Of a stretch of 64,000 nt of DNA, positions 45,952-53,963 are shown in pieces. How positions within the stretch are numbered: the first letter of the stretch is position 1; each line of letters opens with the position of its first letter. Source of the stretch: CATQHW01 sp965215345. Its GTDB lineage: Bacteria; Spirochaetota; Spirochaetia; SZUA-6; Bin103. The position numbers and the translations under genes were made by a program. The notes beneath the pieces were generated by a model, which searched no databases, had not been told where the DNA came from, and worked only from the letters and a program-made list of their open reading frames with translations. Location: assembly GCA_965215345.1 (NCBI GenBank), contig CBDCDL010000002.1, positions 2,666,001-2,730,000 of the forward strand, read 5' to 3'.

Positions 45952-47553
45952 TTACATACCCCACACCGTGACCGGGGCGTCCACGTCGGTCGGCGCACCG
46001 CGGCGGAAGATCTTCTGCTCCCAGGTCCGCTCCGTCGACCGGTCGAACACCATCAGGTGTCCCGCCTCCGCTCCGCACCGGTCCATGTAGGCGCGCGTCT
46101 GCTCCAGCCCCTCCACGATGGTCCGCTCCAGGTCGCCGTGCCGCACCTTGCACTCCACCACCCAGCGCCGTTCGCGCCCGCCCTGCGGCCACACGATCAG
46201 CAGGTCCGTGCGCCCGCGCCCCAGCGCGTACTCCCGCTCGATCCGCCCGCCGCCGTTGACAATGCGCTGCAGGTGCGCCTGCAGCAGCAACTGCGGCCCT
46301 GCCTCGTGGTACTGCTCGAAGCGCTGCACCCAGTGCTCGGAGTGCTCCCGGAAGAACGTCTGGAACGCCGCGAGCAGCCCCGTCATGTCCAGGTTGCCGG
46401 CGGTGTCCACGTACCACGCCATCTCCTGAGGGAGCCCTGCCTGCACCGCGTAGTTCAGGTAGCGCGGCACCACCTCCGCGTAAATCGGGTTGGCGATGCG
46501 CGGCCGGCCGCCCACGTCCTGCGTGACCAGTCCCAGGTCGCGGACGTAGGCGAGGTCTTCGTCCGACCATGCCTGCCGGCCGGCGCCGGCCAGGATCGGC
46601 TCGATCACGCGCCGCACGCGCTCTTCGCGCAGCTTGTTCGCCAAGTCGTCGACATGCGTGTCGCGGCGCAGGATCAGCCGCTCCTGTGCCTCCAGGACGG
46701 CCGCTGCCGTGATCGGACGTTCACGGTCCCGCCCCGGCTTGTCACGGAAGCAGGCGTCGTAGCACAGCGCGTTCACCAGCCACGGCTGGCCGGCCGTGCG
46801 CTCCCGCACCAACTTCAGCGCATCTTCCGTGAACGCCTGTCCGGTCTGCGCCGTGTGCTGCGCGGTCAGCGCGCGTATCTCCCGATCGGAGAAGTCGCCG
46901 AGCCGTAACGACTCCGACTTGATGTTGAACGCGCTGCCGCCGAGCACCAGGCGACTCTCCGCCGACGAGCGGATGCGGTAGTCGCGCACGTCGCGTAACC
47001 CGCAGAGGATGATGCTGTGCGGAAAGCGCTCCGGTCGGTCGACGTACCCGGTACGGAGCTGCCGCAGCACTGACAGCAGGGTGTCGCCCACCAGCGCGTC
47101 GATCTCGTCGATCAGCAACACCAGCGGCCGCGGGTCGGCCATGCTCCAACGCAGCAGCGCCTGACGCAGCGCCTGCCCCGGCCCGACACGGTCCAGCAGG
47201 GCGGGCCAGATGTTCTCCAGCGTCTCGTCGTCCAGCGTCACGCTTGCCTGCAGCGCCAGTTCGGCAAGCACGGTGCGCATGCCCTCCGCGACGTTCTCGC
47301 GGGCCGCCTGGCCGGCCTCGACGTTGGCGTACACGCACCGGTAGTCTCCCGCCGTCCCGCCGTTCAGCAGGTCGCGCAGCGCCAGCAACGCCGTGGTCTT
47401 GCCGGTCTGCCGCGGCGCGTGCAGCACGAAGTATTTCTCGTCGCGGATCAGACCGAGCACTTCATCGAGGTCGATCCGCGACAGCGGCGCGATCCGGTAG
47501 TGCCGGTCCGCGCGGACCGGACCGGCGGTGTTGAACGTGCGCACGGCCGCCAT
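45952..47553 (-). CDS. AAA-family ATPase with C-terminal PD-(D/E)XK nuclease-like domain
   Basis: The 533-residue protein has Walker A in LHAPRQTGKTTALLAL (about residues 45-60), Walker B LVLLIDEIDAL, sensor-like SIILCGLRDVRDY, a winged-helix middle (WSDEDLAYVRDLGLV), and a C-terminal nuclease-like core with D in GRTDLLIVW and E-x-K in RRWVVECKV. Such proteins are abundant in some uncultured and host-associated bacteria and are usually of unknown, possibly defence-related, function. It sits 3 bp before EF-G, apparently inserted into a translation operon. ATG 47553 is chosen; ATG 47580 is possible. Confidence 0.8.
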   Translation of the reverse strand: MAAVRTFNTAGPVRADRHYRIAPLSRIDLDEVLGLIRDEKYFVLHAPRQTGKTTALLALRDLLNGGTAGDYRCVYANVEAGQAARENVAEGMRTVLAELALQASVTLDDETLENIWPALLDRVGPGQALRQALLRWSMADPRPLVLLIDEIDALVGDTLLSVLRQLRTGYVDRPERFPHSIILCGLRDVRDYRIRSSAESRLVLGGSAFNIKSESLRLGDFSDREIRALTAQHTAQTGQAFTEDALKLVRERTAGQPWLVNALCYDACFRDKPGRDRERPITAAAVLEAQERLILRRDTHVDDLANKLREERVRRVIEPILAGAGRQAWSDEDLAYVRDLGLVTQDVGGRPRIANPIYAEVVPRYLNYAVQAGLPQEMAWYVDTAGNLDMTGLLAAFQTFFREHSEHWVQRFEQYHEAGPQLLLQAHLQRIVNGGGRIEREYALGRGRTDLLIVWPQGGRERRWVVECKVRHGDLERTIVEGLEQTRAYMDRCGAEAGHLMVFDRSTERTWEQKIFRRGAPTDVDAPVTVWGM

Positions 47554-47599
47554 TGTCGCGGTACGTGGATCGGCTGTCATCCGCGTGGCGGTGCCGCCA

Positions 47600-48304
47600 T
47601 CAGCACTCGAACTCTCCCAGCAGCGCCGCCATCCGCCGGCTGCCGTCGCGCCCGCCCGCCCGCTCGGCCCGAAATGAGTGGAGCGCCGGCGAGCAGGCCG
47701 TGCAGTCGTCGTAGACGGTGATTCCGGCGACACCCGCTCGGCACAGCAGAGCGATGTTGGCCGCGCGCAGGTCGATGCGGCCCGTTCCGCCTGCCACGTC
47801 GGCCGCATCCGTCCCGAACCGCTCGCGGAAGCGGCGCGCCCGCTCCGCCGGCACGTCATAGCAGCACGGACCGATGCCGGGACCGATGACCGCATCATAG
47901 GCGTCGGCACGGCGGCCGAAGCGGCGTTCCAGGCAGGTGAAAGCGTCGTCGACGATGCCAGTGCCGCGCCATCCGGAGTGCAGCAGGGCCGGCAAGCGGC
48001 GGTCGCGCGGGATCAGGAAGATCGGCAGGCAGTCGGCGACGGTCACGCACAGCACGTCGTTCGGCGTTCCGGCGATCACGCCGTCGGCCTGGAGCGCTGC
48101 GTCAGCCGAGTTGCGGCCGGCGAACACCACGCGACGCGTGTGGCGCTGCACGACGCGGCGGATTCGCTCGAGGCTGATGCCGAGCGCTTCGCAGGTCCGC
48201 CGCCATGTGGCCGGATCGCTCATGTCGCCGGCTACCGCGGTGGTCAGGACGGCGCGCAACGGTGCCGGAACTGCCAGGTCGACGATCGGCGCGGCCGGCT
48301 CCAC
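47600..48304 (-). CDS. Laccase-domain (YfiH/PgeF-type) purine nucleoside phosphorylase-like protein
   Basis: The DUF152/YfiH family is now known to include metal-dependent adenosine/inosine phosphorylases; a role in correcting peptidoglycan composition is also described. Metal ligands and signatures are present: the QRH region (QVHG position), DGVIAGTPNDVLCVTVADCLPIFL, HSGWRGT and IGPGIGPCCYDVP. With GTG 48304 the protein has 234 residues, slightly shorter than usual because an N-terminal loop before RVVQRH is compressed. An in-frame CTG (48349) overlaps the bioY stop as CTGA and would give 249. Confidence 0.87.
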   Translation of the reverse strand: MEPAAPIVDLAVPAPLRAVLTTAVAGDMSDPATWRRTCEALGISLERIRRVVQRHTRRVVFAGRNSADAALQADGVIAGTPNDVLCVTVADCLPIFLIPRDRRLPALLHSGWRGTGIVDDAFTCLERRFGRRADAYDAVIGPGIGPCCYDVPAERARRFRERFGTDAADVAGGTGRIDLRAANIALLCRAGVAGITVYDDCTACSPALHSFRAERAGGRDGSRRMAALLGEFEC

Positions 48305-48345
48305 GGGCTCGAGGAGCCGCCGGACAAGCTTGGCGGCCGGCTCCT

Positions 48346-48963
48346 TCAGCTCGTGCGAACCAGTCGCCAAGCTGCCGGCATCAGCAGGGCGGCGATGGCC
48401 AGCTTCACGAGATCGCCGACGATGAAGGGCGTGAGCCCCCACTGCAGGATCGGGTTGTCCCAGCCGGCGACGCTTCCGAGCCACAGCAGCCCAGGGACGT
48501 AGATGACGACGTTGCCGATCAACATCGCCGCCGCGGTCAGCGGAACGCTGCGGTCCCATCCCGCCTCGGCCAGCAGGCCGATCACCAGCGTTGCCAGCAG
48601 GAAGCCGAGCAGGTAGCCGCCGGTGGTGCCGACCATGTAGGCCAGCCCGATTCCCCTCTCCGGAGTGCCGGCGAACACCGGCAGCCCCACGGCTCCCGCC
48701 GCCAGATAGAGAAGGACGGCGAGTCCACCCAGACGCCAGCCCGCCGCCATGCCGATGACCAGGATCACCAGGGTCTGCAGGGTCATCGGTACCGGCACCA
48801 TCGGCACCTGGATCTTCGAGGAGACCGCGATCAGCGCGCTGCCCACCAGCGCCAGGAACAGGACCCGGAAGGCGTTCGCGGTCCACATGCCCGAGCCGGT
48901 GGTGCTCCCGGCCGGCGGCCACAGGCGATCGATCAGGGTCTGCGGATGAGATCGCTGAGTCAT
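48346..48963 (-). CDS. bioY: Biotin transporter substrate-binding protein BioY
   Basis: BioY is the S component of an energy-coupling-factor transporter that imports biotin. The 205-residue membrane protein has six helices and the family segments VPMVPVPMTLQTLVIL, LAVLLYLAAGAVGLPVFAG, GTTGGYLLGFLLATLVIGLLAE and GLTPFIVGDLVKLAIAALLMP. The ECF ATPase and T subunit are not adjacent. It fits with the birA gene at the start of the window. A TTGCGC-N18-TAGACT promoter puts the transcription start about 2 nt before the ATG. Confidence 0.94.
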   Translation of the reverse strand: MTQRSHPQTLIDRLWPPAGSTTGSGMWTANAFRVLFLALVGSALIAVSSKIQVPMVPVPMTLQTLVILVIGMAAGWRLGGLAVLLYLAAGAVGLPVFAGTPERGIGLAYMVGTTGGYLLGFLLATLVIGLLAEAGWDRSVPLTAAAMLIGNVVIYVPGLLWLGSVAGWDNPILQWGLTPFIVGDLVKLAIAALLMPAAWRLVRTS

Positions 48964-48971
48964 CGGCGGCG

Positions 48972-49001
48972 AGTCTATGAAGCGGGCGGATCACCGCGCA
49001 A
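48972..49001 (-). promoter_or_regulatory. Putative bioY promoter
   Basis: Minus strand: TTGCGC (49001-48996), 18-bp spacer, TAGACT (48977-48972). The start codon at 48963 lies two bases after the expected transcription start. Confidence 0.4.
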
Positions 49002-49020
49002 GCGGTCGCCCCGACCGACC

Positions 49021-49126
49021 GCGTCGTTGACGCCCGTGCGGGGCTGTCCCTATGGTGCCCGCTCGGGTGGAGTTGCGGCCCGCGGCGTTTGACGCCGTTG
49101 CGGGCCGACCCTACTGTGCCCGTTCA
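49021..49126 (+). promoter_or_regulatory. Duplicated promoter-like repeats upstream of gltX
   Basis: Two imperfect 44-45-bp copies begin at 49021 and 49082. Copy 1 holds TTGACG (49027-49032) and TATGGT (49051-49056); copy 2 holds TTGACG (49089-49094) and TACTGT (49112-49117). Both have near-optimal spacing, so gltX probably has two tandem promoters derived by duplication. Confidence 0.55.
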
Positions 49127-49139
49127 CCGGAAACAGCAC

Positions 49140-50585
49140 ATGTCACTTCGCGTTCGTTACGCCCCGTCGCCGACCGGGCTGCACCACATCGGCGGCGCTC
49201 GCACCGCCCTGTTCGCCTACCTGCTGGCGCGTTCCGCCGGCGGGACCTTCATCCTGCGCATCGAGGACACCGATCGCGCACGGTTCGACCCGGCCGCGCT
49301 GGAGGACATCTACGACACCCTCGGTTGGCTGGGACTGCGCTGGGACGAGGGGCCGAAGGTGGGCGGCCCGCATGGCCCGTACGTGCAGTCGGAACGGGTC
49401 GAGCGCCACCGGGCGGTGGCCGAACGGCTGGTGGATACCGGCCATGCCTATCGCTGCTACTGTGATCCCGCACGCTTGGCGCGGGTGCGCGAGGCCGGCA
49501 GCGGGTACGACCGCCGCTGCCGCAACCTGTCCGCGGTCGAGCGCCGGCAGCACGAAGATCAGGGGATACCCTCGGTCGTGCGGTTCAAGGTGCCGCTGGA
49601 TGGCGCGACCCGCTACGAGGATGACCTGCTTGGTTCCATCGAGCGCCGCAACAGCGACATCAATCCCGATCCGGTGCTGCTGAAGTCCGACGGCTACCCC
49701 ACCTACCACTTGGCCGCCATCACCGACGACCACGACATGCGCGTCAGCCATATCCTGCGGGCCCAGGAGTGGGTTTCCTCGGCGCCGCTGCACGTGCTGA
49801 TCTTCCGGGCATGCGGGTGGGAGCCGCCGCGATACGCCCACCTTCCGGTCGTCAACGGACCGGACGGAAAGAAGCTGAGCAAGCGCCACGGGGCGATGAG
49901 CGTCGCCGAGTTCCGCGACCAGGGCTACCTGCCGGAGGCGCTGGTCAACTACATGGCCCTGCTCGGCTGGTCGCTGGACGGAGAGCGCGAGTTGTTCACC
50001 CTGCGGGAGCTGGAACAGGCCTTCAGTCTGGAGCGGCTGCACGCCTCCCCCGCGGTGTTCGACGCCGACAAGCTGCGCTGGATGAACGGCACCTACATCC
50101 GAGCCCTGCCGCCGGAAGAACTGGCCGGGCGGCTTGCGCCGTGGCTCGCCACGTCGGGCGCGGCCGACCCGGAGCGGGTGGCGCGGCCGGTCGCCGAGCT
50201 GGTCCGCGAGCGCCTGACCGTGCTCGGCGACACGATACCCATGGCGGCGTTTCTGTTCGCCACGAAGCTGGACTACGATGGCGGCGCGCTCGTGCCGAAG
50301 CGGCTGGACGGGGCGCGGACGGCGCGGGTGCTCGAGCGGGCGCTCGACTTGGTCGACGCGGCATGCGGCCCGGATGAAGACCCGGCCGAACGGGCGTTCC
50401 GCACCGCTGCCGACGAGCTCGGCGTCAAGTTCGGCGACCTGATGATGCCGGTGCGGGTGGCGATCACCGGCGCGCGGGTGTCGCCGCCGCTGTTCGGCAG
50501 CATGCGGATTCTGGGCGCGGAGACCTGCCGGGAGCGGCTGCGCGCCGCCCTGGTCAAGCTGGACGAACAAACGCCCGACGCGTAA
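49140..50585 (+). CDS. gltX: Glutamyl-tRNA synthetase
   Basis: A class I aminoacyl-tRNA synthetase charging tRNA-Glu (and possibly tRNA-Gln). The protein (481 residues) starts RVRYAPSPTGLHHIGGARTALF with the HIGH-like motif, has the zinc-region cysteines CYCDP, and the KMSKS equivalent KKLSKRHGAM. ATG 49140 gives the normal N-terminus; an upstream in-frame ATG lies within the second promoter repeat. It heads the run gltX-glyS-tyrS. Confidence 0.97.
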   Translation: MSLRVRYAPSPTGLHHIGGARTALFAYLLARSAGGTFILRIEDTDRARFDPAALEDIYDTLGWLGLRWDEGPKVGGPHGPYVQSERVERHRAVAERLVDTGHAYRCYCDPARLARVREAGSGYDRRCRNLSAVERRQHEDQGIPSVVRFKVPLDGATRYEDDLLGSIERRNSDINPDPVLLKSDGYPTYHLAAITDDHDMRVSHILRAQEWVSSAPLHVLIFRACGWEPPRYAHLPVVNGPDGKKLSKRHGAMSVAEFRDQGYLPEALVNYMALLGWSLDGERELFTLRELEQAFSLERLHASPAVFDADKLRWMNGTYIRALPPEELAGRLAPWLATSGAADPERVARPVAELVRERLTVLGDTIPMAAFLFATKLDYDGGALVPKRLDGARTARVLERALDLVDAACGPDEDPAERAFRTAADELGVKFGDLMMPVRVAITGARVSPPLFGSMRILGAETCRERLRAALVKLDEQTPDA

Positions 50586-50595
50586 CGGAAGGGAC

Positions 50596-51942
50596 ATGAC
50601 GCGCACGACACTCGATCAACTGGTATCGCTGTGCAAGCGGCGGGGGTTCGTCTACCCGTCGAGCGACATCTACGGCGGCCTCGCCTCCGCGTGGGACTAC
50701 GGACCGCTCGGCGTGCAGCTCAAGAACAACCTGCGCGACCGCTGGTGGCGGAGCATGACGCGCGGCGAGCTGCCGGTCGTCGGCCTGGACGCCGCCATCC
50801 TCATGCACCCGCGCGTGTGGGAGGCCTCCGGTCACACCAGCGCCTTCAACGATCCGCTGGTGGACTGCCGCAACTGCAAGGCGCGCTTCCGCGCCGACCA
50901 CCTCGAGGACCCGGCCGGCCGCTGCCCGCAGTGCGGGAAGGCGGAGCTGACCGAGGCGCGGCAGTTCAACATGATGATGCGCACCACCCTGGGACCGGTG
51001 GAGGACGGCGGCGCCGATGTCTACCTGCGCCCGGAGACCGCGCAGGGCGCCTACGTCAACTTCAAGAACGTGGTGCAGTCCGGGCGCGTCAAGGTGCCGT
51101 TCGGGATCGCCCAGATCGGCAAGGCGTTCCGCAATGAGATCACGACCAAGAGCTTCATCTTCCGCACCTGCGAATTCGAGCAGATGGAGATGCAGTTCTT
51201 CGTGCATCCTCACCAGGACGAGCAGTGGTTCGCGCACTGGCGGGACGCGCGCTTCCGCTACTACACCGACCTGGGCATCGAGCCGTCCCGGCTGCGGCTG
51301 CGGCCGCACGGACCGGACGAGATCGCCCATTACGCCAAGGTCGCCGTGGACATCGAGTACGACTTTCCGATGGGATGGCAGGAGCTGGAAGGGATCCACA
51401 ACCGCATCGACTTCGACCTGCGCCGGCACTCCGAGCTGTCGGGCAAGGACCTGACGTACCTCGACGACGGCAGCTCCGGAGGCACGCAGGGTGAGCGGTT
51501 CGTCCCGTACGTGATCGAAACCGCAGTGGGGCTGACCCGCACCGTGCTGGCGGTGCTGGCCGACGCCTACGACGAGGACGAGGTGGAAGGGGAGAAGCGC
51601 ACGGTGATGCGCTTCCACCCGGCGATCGCACCGATCACGGTGGCGGTGTTCCCGCTGCTCAGGAAGGACGGGCTGGCCGAGCTGGCCCGCGAGGTGGCCG
51701 CCGACCTGCGCGCCGATCATGACACCTTCTACGACCAGGGCGGCGCCATCGGCCGGCGCTACCGCCGCCAGGACGAGATCGGCACGCCGTACTGCGTCAC
51801 GGTCGACCACCAGAGCAGGGACGACGGAACGGTGACCGTGCGGCTGCGCGACTCGATGGAACAGATCCGCGTCCATCGCGACGCGCTGCGGGGGCAGCTC
51901 GCCGAGCTGACGGCCGGCTACTCCCGTACGGACGGCTCCTGA
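50596..51942 (+). CDS. glyS: Glycyl-tRNA synthetase (dimeric type)
   Basis: A class II synthetase of the single-chain alpha2 type used by spirochaetes, mycoplasmas, archaea and eukaryotes rather than the alpha2beta2 enzyme of E. coli. In 448 residues: motif 1 region SAWDYGPLGVQLKNNLRDRWW, a zinc-binding insertion with CRNCKARF and CPQCGKAE, motif 2 YLRPETAQGAYVNFKN with FGIAQIGKAFRNEI, motif 3 VIETAVGLTRTVLAVL, and an anticodon-binding C-domain. It begins 10 bp after gltX. Confidence 0.97.
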   Translation: MTRTTLDQLVSLCKRRGFVYPSSDIYGGLASAWDYGPLGVQLKNNLRDRWWRSMTRGELPVVGLDAAILMHPRVWEASGHTSAFNDPLVDCRNCKARFRADHLEDPAGRCPQCGKAELTEARQFNMMMRTTLGPVEDGGADVYLRPETAQGAYVNFKNVVQSGRVKVPFGIAQIGKAFRNEITTKSFIFRTCEFEQMEMQFFVHPHQDEQWFAHWRDARFRYYTDLGIEPSRLRLRPHGPDEIAHYAKVAVDIEYDFPMGWQELEGIHNRIDFDLRRHSELSGKDLTYLDDGSSGGTQGERFVPYVIETAVGLTRTVLAVLADAYDEDEVEGEKRTVMRFHPAIAPITVAVFPLLRKDGLAELAREVAADLRADHDTFYDQGGAIGRRYRRQDEIGTPYCVTVDHQSRDDGTVTVRLRDSMEQIRVHRDALRGQLAELTAGYSRTDGS

Positions 51943-53216
51943 TGGACGTCCTGGCCACCCTGACCCGGCGCGGTCTGGTCAAGCAGACTACCGATGCGGC
52001 CGCGCTCTCCAAGCTGCTGGAGCGCGATCGGGTCACCTTCTACCTCGGCATCGACCCCACCGGGCCCAGCCTGCACGCCGGCCACCTGGTCGGTCTGCTT
52101 GCCATGGCGCACTTGCAGCGCGCCGGCCACCGGCCGGTGCTGCTGATCGGCGGCGCCACCGCCCGCGTGGGCGATCCGTCGGACAAGGACGACATGCGGC
52201 CGCTGCTGCCGGTGGAGACCGTCGTTCGCAACGCCGAGCTGATGCAGCGTCAGGTGGGCCGCATCATCGACCTGGACCGTACCACCGTGGTCGACAACGC
52301 CACCTGGCTTGCCGAGCTTGGCTATCTGGACTTCCTGCGCGAGATCGGGTCCCGTTTCTCCGTGAACCGGATGCTCGGCTTCGAGACCTACCGCCGCCGC
52401 CTGGAGACCGGCCTCTCCTTCCTGGAGTTCAACTACCTGCTGCTGCAGGCGTACGACTTCCTGGAGCTGCACCGCCGCCACGGATGCCTGCTGCAGATCG
52501 GCGGCGATGACCAATGGGCGAACATCCTGGCCGGCGTCGACCTGATCCGCCGCGTGGAGCGGGTCGAGGCGCACGCCCTGACCTGGCCGCTGGTTACGAC
52601 CGCGGACGGCAAGAAGATGGGCAAGACGGCCGCGGGCGCGCTGTTCCTGGCCCCGGAGCTGGTTACGCCGTACCAGTTCTACCAGTACTGGATCAACGTC
52701 CCGGACGCCGACGTCGGCACGCTGCTGGCGATGCTGACGCTGCTGCCGGACGCCGAGGTGGAGGAGCTCGGCGGCCTGCGCGACCGTGCCGTGGTCGCGG
52801 CCAAGGAGCGGCTGGCCATGGAGCTGACCACCCTCGTGCATGGCGCCGAGGAGGCAGAGCGCGCCCGCCGGGCCAGCCGCGCGCTGTTCCACGTCGTTGA
52901 GCCCGCCCCTGCGAAGCTCCACGTCAGTACCAGCGAGGTGAAGGTCACGGTCACGAGGGCGTTGCCCATCTCGACACTGGCGGCCGCGGAATTGGATTCC
53001 GGCCTCACCATGGTGGATCTGTTGGTGCGGGCGGGGCTGGCGTCGAGCCGTTCGGAGGCGCGGCGGCTGATCTCGCAAGGGGGCGCCTATCTCAACGAAC
53101 GGCAGTGGACGGACATGGACCGGCCGGTCGCGGCGGCGGACCTGTCGGACGGGCAACTCATCGTGCGCGCCGGGAAGAAGCGGCACCATCGATTCGTGAT
53201 CGGGAGTGGTTCCTGA
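51942..53216 (+). CDS. tyrS: Tyrosyl-tRNA synthetase
   Basis: A class I synthetase (424 residues) with GIDPTGPSLHAGHLVG (HIGH), the catalytic GGDDQWANILAG, the KMSKS equivalent KKMGKTAAGA, and a C-terminal S4 RNA-binding domain (LVRAGLASSRSEARRLISQGGAYLNE). Its ATG overlaps the glyS stop (TGATG), implying translational coupling. Confidence 0.97.
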   Translation: MDVLATLTRRGLVKQTTDAAALSKLLERDRVTFYLGIDPTGPSLHAGHLVGLLAMAHLQRAGHRPVLLIGGATARVGDPSDKDDMRPLLPVETVVRNAELMQRQVGRIIDLDRTTVVDNATWLAELGYLDFLREIGSRFSVNRMLGFETYRRRLETGLSFLEFNYLLLQAYDFLELHRRHGCLLQIGGDDQWANILAGVDLIRRVERVEAHALTWPLVTTADGKKMGKTAAGALFLAPELVTPYQFYQYWINVPDADVGTLLAMLTLLPDAEVEELGGLRDRAVVAAKERLAMELTTLVHGAEEAERARRASRALFHVVEPAPAKLHVSTSEVKVTVTRALPISTLAAAELDSGLTMVDLLVRAGLASSRSEARRLISQGGAYLNERQWTDMDRPVAAADLSDGQLIVRAGKKRHHRFVIGSGS

Positions 53217-53263
53217 AGGCCCTGGGCCGTCGTCCGGGCATTCTCCGGGCAGGCCGGCAAGTC

Positions 53264-53293
53264 TTGACGATCGCTTCGCCTCACTGGTAGGTT
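53264..53293 (+). promoter_or_regulatory. rpsT promoter, near-leaderless
   Basis: TTGACG (53264-53269), 18-bp spacer, TAGGTT (53288-53293). The expected transcription start (53300) is two bases before ATG 53302. Confidence 0.45.
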
Positions 53294-53301
53294 GGCTGGC
53301 G

Positions 53302-53571
53302 ATGCCCGCGAAACTATCCGCTGCCAAGCGGCAGCGCCAGAACAGCACGCGCCGGTTGCGCAACCGGGCCGTGCGCAGCCGCATGCGTACCGCGATTCGA
53401 TCGTTCGTCGATTCCCTGGACGGGGACCAGTCCGAAGCCGTCGAGCGGCTTGGCCATGCCGTGCGCGCCGTGGACAAGGCCGCCTCGAAGGGCGTCGTGC
53501 ACCGGCGCACGGCCGCGCGTTACAAGCGCCGCCTGGCCGGGCGCCTGCGGCGGCGGTTCGCGGCGACCTAG
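53302..53571 (+). CDS. rpsT: 30S ribosomal protein S20
   Basis: The 89-residue, very basic helical protein has the family pattern MPAKLSAAKRQRQNSTRRLRNRAVRSRMRTAIR, a central helix with AVRAVDKAASKGVVHRRTAARYKRRL, and a basic C-terminus. S20 binds 16S rRNA early in assembly. The order S20-HU-lnt resembles the arrangement in treponemes (recalled, not checked). Confidence 0.95.
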   Translation: MPAKLSAAKRQRQNSTRRLRNRAVRSRMRTAIRSFVDSLDGDQSEAVERLGHAVRAVDKAASKGVVHRRTAARYKRRLAGRLRRRFAAT

Positions 53572-53600
53572 CGACGTGCCGGGCCACAAGGAGCGATCTG

Positions 53601-53963
53601 GTGGCGGTTGAGGGGACGGACAGAGCTGACGGGACGGACAGAGCCGACGGGACGGACAGGGCCGACAGGACGGACAAGCTGACCAAGGCGGAGATCATAG
53701 AGAGCATCTATGCCGAGGTGCCGGTCAGCAAGAAAAACATCCATCGCATCCTGGATCTGTTCTTCGACCAGGTGAAGGGCGGGATCATCGGCCAGCGCGC
53801 CGTGGAGTTGCGTGGCTTCGGGACATTCGAGCTGAAGCCGCGCAAGGGCCGGGTCGCGCGCAATCCGCGCACCGGCGAACGGGTCGAGGTGGAGAACCAC
53901 GGAGTGGCTTCGTTCCGCCCGGGACGCGAGTTGAAGGAGCGTGCCTGGTCCAGCCAAGTGTGA
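53601..53963 (+). CDS. HU/IHF-family DNA-binding protein with acidic repeat extension
   Basis: From GTG 53601, preceded by AAGGAG, the protein has 120 residues. The first 25 consist of an acidic hexapeptide GTDRAD repeated three times plus a partial copy. The rest is a full HU fold: LTKAEIIESIYAEVPVSKKNIHRILDLFFDQVK, RAVELRGFGTFELKPRKGRVARNPRTGERV, and RPGRELKERAW. HU proteins bend and compact DNA. The acidic extension is not part of the normal family and arose by an 18-bp tandem expansion. Confidence 0.92.
   Translation: MAVEGTDRADGTDRADGTDRADRTDKLTKAEIIESIYAEVPVSKKNIHRILDLFFDQVKGGIIGQRAVELRGFGTFELKPRKGRVARNPRTGERVEVENHGVASFRPGRELKERAWSSQV
53613..53666 (+). repeat. Three 18-bp tandem repeats in the HU gene
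   Basis: The unit GGGACGGACAGAGCCGAC is repeated at 53613-53630, 53631-53648 and 53649-53666 with one or two changes, followed by a partial copy. It encodes (GTDRAD)3 at the HU N-terminus. Confidence 0.9.

Noticed and set aside
43024..46908. A 1294-codon plus-strand open frame antisense to both EF-G genes
   Set aside because: Length comes from absence of stops opposite G+C-rich codons. The minus-strand EF-G and AAA proteins have full motifs; the antisense translation is rich in His, Arg, Gln and Leu without domains.
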